A stretch of DNA of 64,000 nt from Streptomyces fumigatiscleroticus (GTDB lineage: Bacteria; Actinomycetota; Actinomycetes; Streptomycetales; Streptomycetaceae). Below, piece by piece: positions 62,270-64,000 of the stretch (position 1 is its first letter; the number at the start of each line of letters is the position of its first letter). The notes under the pieces are model-generated. The model did not search any database. It had not been told where the DNA came from and worked only from the letters and a program-made list of their open reading frames with translations. A program made the translations under genes and the position numbers. The DNA is taken from the NCBI RefSeq assembly GCF_014647975.1, contig NZ_BMQF01000002.1, positions 186,001-250,000 of the forward strand, written 5' to 3'.

Positions 62270-63285
62270 GCGCGCTGGTGGAGCTGTCCGACGCCCATGT
62301 GGTCCACCGGGCGCGCGGCGGCGGGGTGTTCACCCGGAACCGGGTGTACGCCCTGACCGGTGCCGACCTCGCCCTCGCGCCCGGCGAGACGGTCGGCGTG
62401 GTCGGCGAGTCCGGCTGCGGCAAGTCGACGCTGGCCAAGGTGGTGGTGGGCGTGGAGCGGCCGACGTCGGGCACGGTGCTGTTCCGGGGCCGCGACCTGT
62501 GGGCGATGCCCCCGGCCGAGCGCAGGGCGGAGATCGGCGCCGGCACCGGCATGATCTTCCAGGACCCCTCCACGGCCCTGAACCGCCGGCTGACCGTCCA
62601 CCGCATCCTGCGCGACCCGCTGGACGTGCACGAGCGGGGCACCAAGGCCCAGCGCGCGGACCGGGTCCGCGAGCTGATGTCCCTGGTCGGTCTCCCCCGC
62701 GCCCTCGCCGACGCGCTGCCCGGGCAGCTGTCGGGCGGCCAGCGGCAGCGGGTCGCCATCGCCCGTGCGCTCGCCCTCGACCCGGACCTGGTGGTGGCGG
62801 ACGAGCCGACGAGCGCCCTGGACGTCTCCGTACGCGCCCAGATCCTCAACCTGCTGCTCGATCTGAAGGAGCGCCTCGGCCTCGCCCTGGTCTTCGTCTC
62901 GCACGACATCCAGACGGTACGGCGGATGAGCGACCGCGTGATCACCATGTATCTCGGCCGGATCGTCGAGGAGACCCCGGCCGCGCGCGTCACCGACCGG
63001 GCCCGGCACCCGTACACCCGTGCCCTGTTCTCGGCCACGCCCGGTCTGCTCGCGCCCGTCGAACCGATCCCGCTGACGGGGCCGGTGCCCTCGGCGACCC
63101 GGCCGCCGAGCGGCTGCCCGTTCCGCACCCGGTGCTGGAAGGCGGACGAGGTGTGCGGGCGATCGATGCCGGACTTCTCGGCGGCTTCGGCCCCGGGCCA
63201 CCGTTTCCGCTGCCACCATCCCGTCCAGGAGGACCGGTCGACCCGCGATCTCGTCCGCCGGAGCCACCCCGGGGAACCCTCATGA
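62266..63285 (+). CDS. Dipeptide-type ABC transporter ATP-binding protein (DppF-like)
   Basis: A 339-residue ABC ATPase: Walker A GVVGESGCGKSTLAK, Q-loop MIFQDPSTALNRRLTV, signature QLSGGQRQRVAIARAL, Walker B LVVADEPTSALDVSVRAQ, H-loop LVFVSHDIQTVRRM. The oligopeptide C-terminal domain has SGCPFRTRCWKADEVC, with cysteines that in DppF-type proteins may bind an iron-sulfur cluster. It pairs with the ATPase half of the preceding fusion. It starts in the stop codon of that gene (ATGA) and is 22 bases before the lyase gene. Confidence 0.94.
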   Translation: MSALVELSDAHVVHRARGGGVFTRNRVYALTGADLALAPGETVGVVGESGCGKSTLAKVVVGVERPTSGTVLFRGRDLWAMPPAERRAEIGAGTGMIFQDPSTALNRRLTVHRILRDPLDVHERGTKAQRADRVRELMSLVGLPRALADALPGQLSGGQRQRVAIARALALDPDLVVADEPTSALDVSVRAQILNLLLDLKERLGLALVFVSHDIQTVRRMSDRVITMYLGRIVEETPAARVTDRARHPYTRALFSATPGLLAPVEPIPLTGPVPSATRPPSGCPFRTRCWKADEVCGRSMPDFSAASAPGHRFRCHHPVQEDRSTRDLVRRSHPGEPS

Positions 63286-63307
63286 GCCGCACCACCAAGG
63301 AGCCTTC

Positions 63308-64000
63308 ATGTCCTTGCCCGCCCCGCTGACCGGTGTCGTCCCGCCCGTGTGCACCCCGCTGACACCGGACGGCGAGGTGGACCTCCCCTCGCTCCGCAGA
63401 CTGCTGGACCACCTGGTCCAGGCCGGGGTGCACGGCCTGTTCGTGCTCGGCTCCACCTCGGAGGCCGCCCATCTGACGGACCGGCAGCGCGGGCTGGTCG
63501 TGGAGACGGCGGTGGACCACACGGGCGGCCGGCTGCCCGTCCTGGCGGGCGTGATCGACATGACCACCCCGCGCGTGCTGGACCATGTCCGCCGGGTCAC
63601 GGCGGCGGGCGCGGACGCCGTCGTCGTCACCGCCCCGTTCTACGCCCGCACCCACCCCGCCGAGATCGCCCGCCACTACCGCCTGATCGCCGCCGCGTCC
63701 CCGGTCCCGGTGATCGCCTACGACATCCCGGCCGCCGTGCACACCAAGCTCCCCGCCGATCTGGTCCTCGCTCTGGCCGCCGAGGGGGTGCTGGCCGGGC
63801 TGAAGGACTCCAGCGGCGACCTGGCCGCCTTCCGGGAGGTGGTGACCGGCGCCCGCGCCCACCCCGGCATCAGCGGATTCGCCGCCCTGACCGGTTCGGA
63901 GCTGTTCGTCGACGCGGCGCTCGCCCTGGGCGCCGACGGCGCCGTGCCCGGCCTGGCCAATGTCGACCCGCACGGCTACGTCCGTCTCGACCGCCTCTGC
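63308..64000 (+). CDS. DapA/NanA family aldolase-lyase, 3' end beyond window
   Basis: The visible 231 residues are the N-terminus of a class I aldolase of the dihydrodipicolinate synthase family. VVPPVCTPLTPDGEVDLPSLRRLLDHLVQAGVHG starts the barrel; GSTSEAAHLT replaces the usual GTTGE. The catalytic pair is Y138 in VIAYDIP and Schiff-base lysine K166 in LAGLKDSSGD. The operon context with transporter and FadR regulator favours a catabolic role (sialic acid-like, keto-deoxy sugar acid or hydroxyproline-type substrates) over lysine biosynthesis. AAGGAGCC precedes the ATG. It continues past base 64000. Confidence 0.92.
   Translation, partial: MSLPAPLTGVVPPVCTPLTPDGEVDLPSLRRLLDHLVQAGVHGLFVLGSTSEAAHLTDRQRGLVVETAVDHTGGRLPVLAGVIDMTTPRVLDHVRRVTAAGADAVVVTAPFYARTHPAEIARHYRLIAAASPVPVIAYDIPAAVHTKLPADLVLALAAEGVLAGLKDSSGDLAAFREVVTGARAHPGISGFAALTGSELFVDAALALGADGAVPGLANVDPHGYVRLDRLC

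Overview
The window is a Streptomyces chromosome segment. GC is very high, codon position 3 is almost always G or C, GTG starts and ATGA stop/start overlaps are common, and AT-rich bases are confined to promoters. From memory, the gene order (nitrate and nitrite reductase, ppdK, a dusB-type gene, glyS, znuACB-zur, uppS, recO) resembles the S. coelicolor core around SCO2473 to SCO2510; I could not check this. No tRNA, rRNA, CRISPR array, insertion sequence or secondary-metabolite cluster is visible.

1-14.3 kb is inorganic nitrogen assimilation with accessory insertions. A sirohydrochlorin chelatase-type gene (cut by the window edge), a SanA/DUF218 protein and nitrate reductase (narB) are followed by a likely toxin-antitoxin pair, an exported protein with a class F sortase, a large DUF4157/ADP-ribosyltransferase toxin-like protein and a TauE/SafE permease. 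The nitrite reductase operon comes next: an FAD oxidoreductase, nirB and nirD. The narB and nir operon promoters share an 11-bp-phased GlnR-like operator at exactly the same distance from the start codon.

14.3-22 kb holds a TetR/SDR pair with a matching operator in front of each gene, a secreted DUF839/PhoX-like protein, a 538-bp region with no confident gene, and a two-gene operon (small membrane protein plus a 1277-residue nSTAND ATPase/WD40 protein) that resembles a conflict or sensing system.

22.3-35 kb is mostly metabolism: ppdK, a ROK regulator divergent from two translationally coupled glycoside hydrolases, an LtaS-like membrane sulfatase, DusB and an MFS exporter. 35-45 kb is transport and regulation: a giant P-type ATPase with an apparent inactive catalytic copy in its N-terminal half, an associated membrane protein, a MmyB-type regulator divergent from an MFS exporter, a TetR/aldo-keto reductase unit under a perfect 16-bp inverted repeat, and a LysE exporter.

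45-56.7 kb is core: glyS, the znuA-znuC-znuB-zur zinc operon with a Zur-box-like site at the znuA start, a glycosyltransferase, a secreted thermolysin-type protease, uppS, recO and a secreted alpha/beta hydrolase. 56.7-64 kb is a catabolic cluster: an FadR-type regulator divergent from a dipeptide-type ABC transporter whose second permease is fused to its first ATPase, ending in a DapA/NanA-type lyase that runs off the window. Strong hairpins mark many transcription-unit ends, and three copies of a dispersed intergenic repeat are present.
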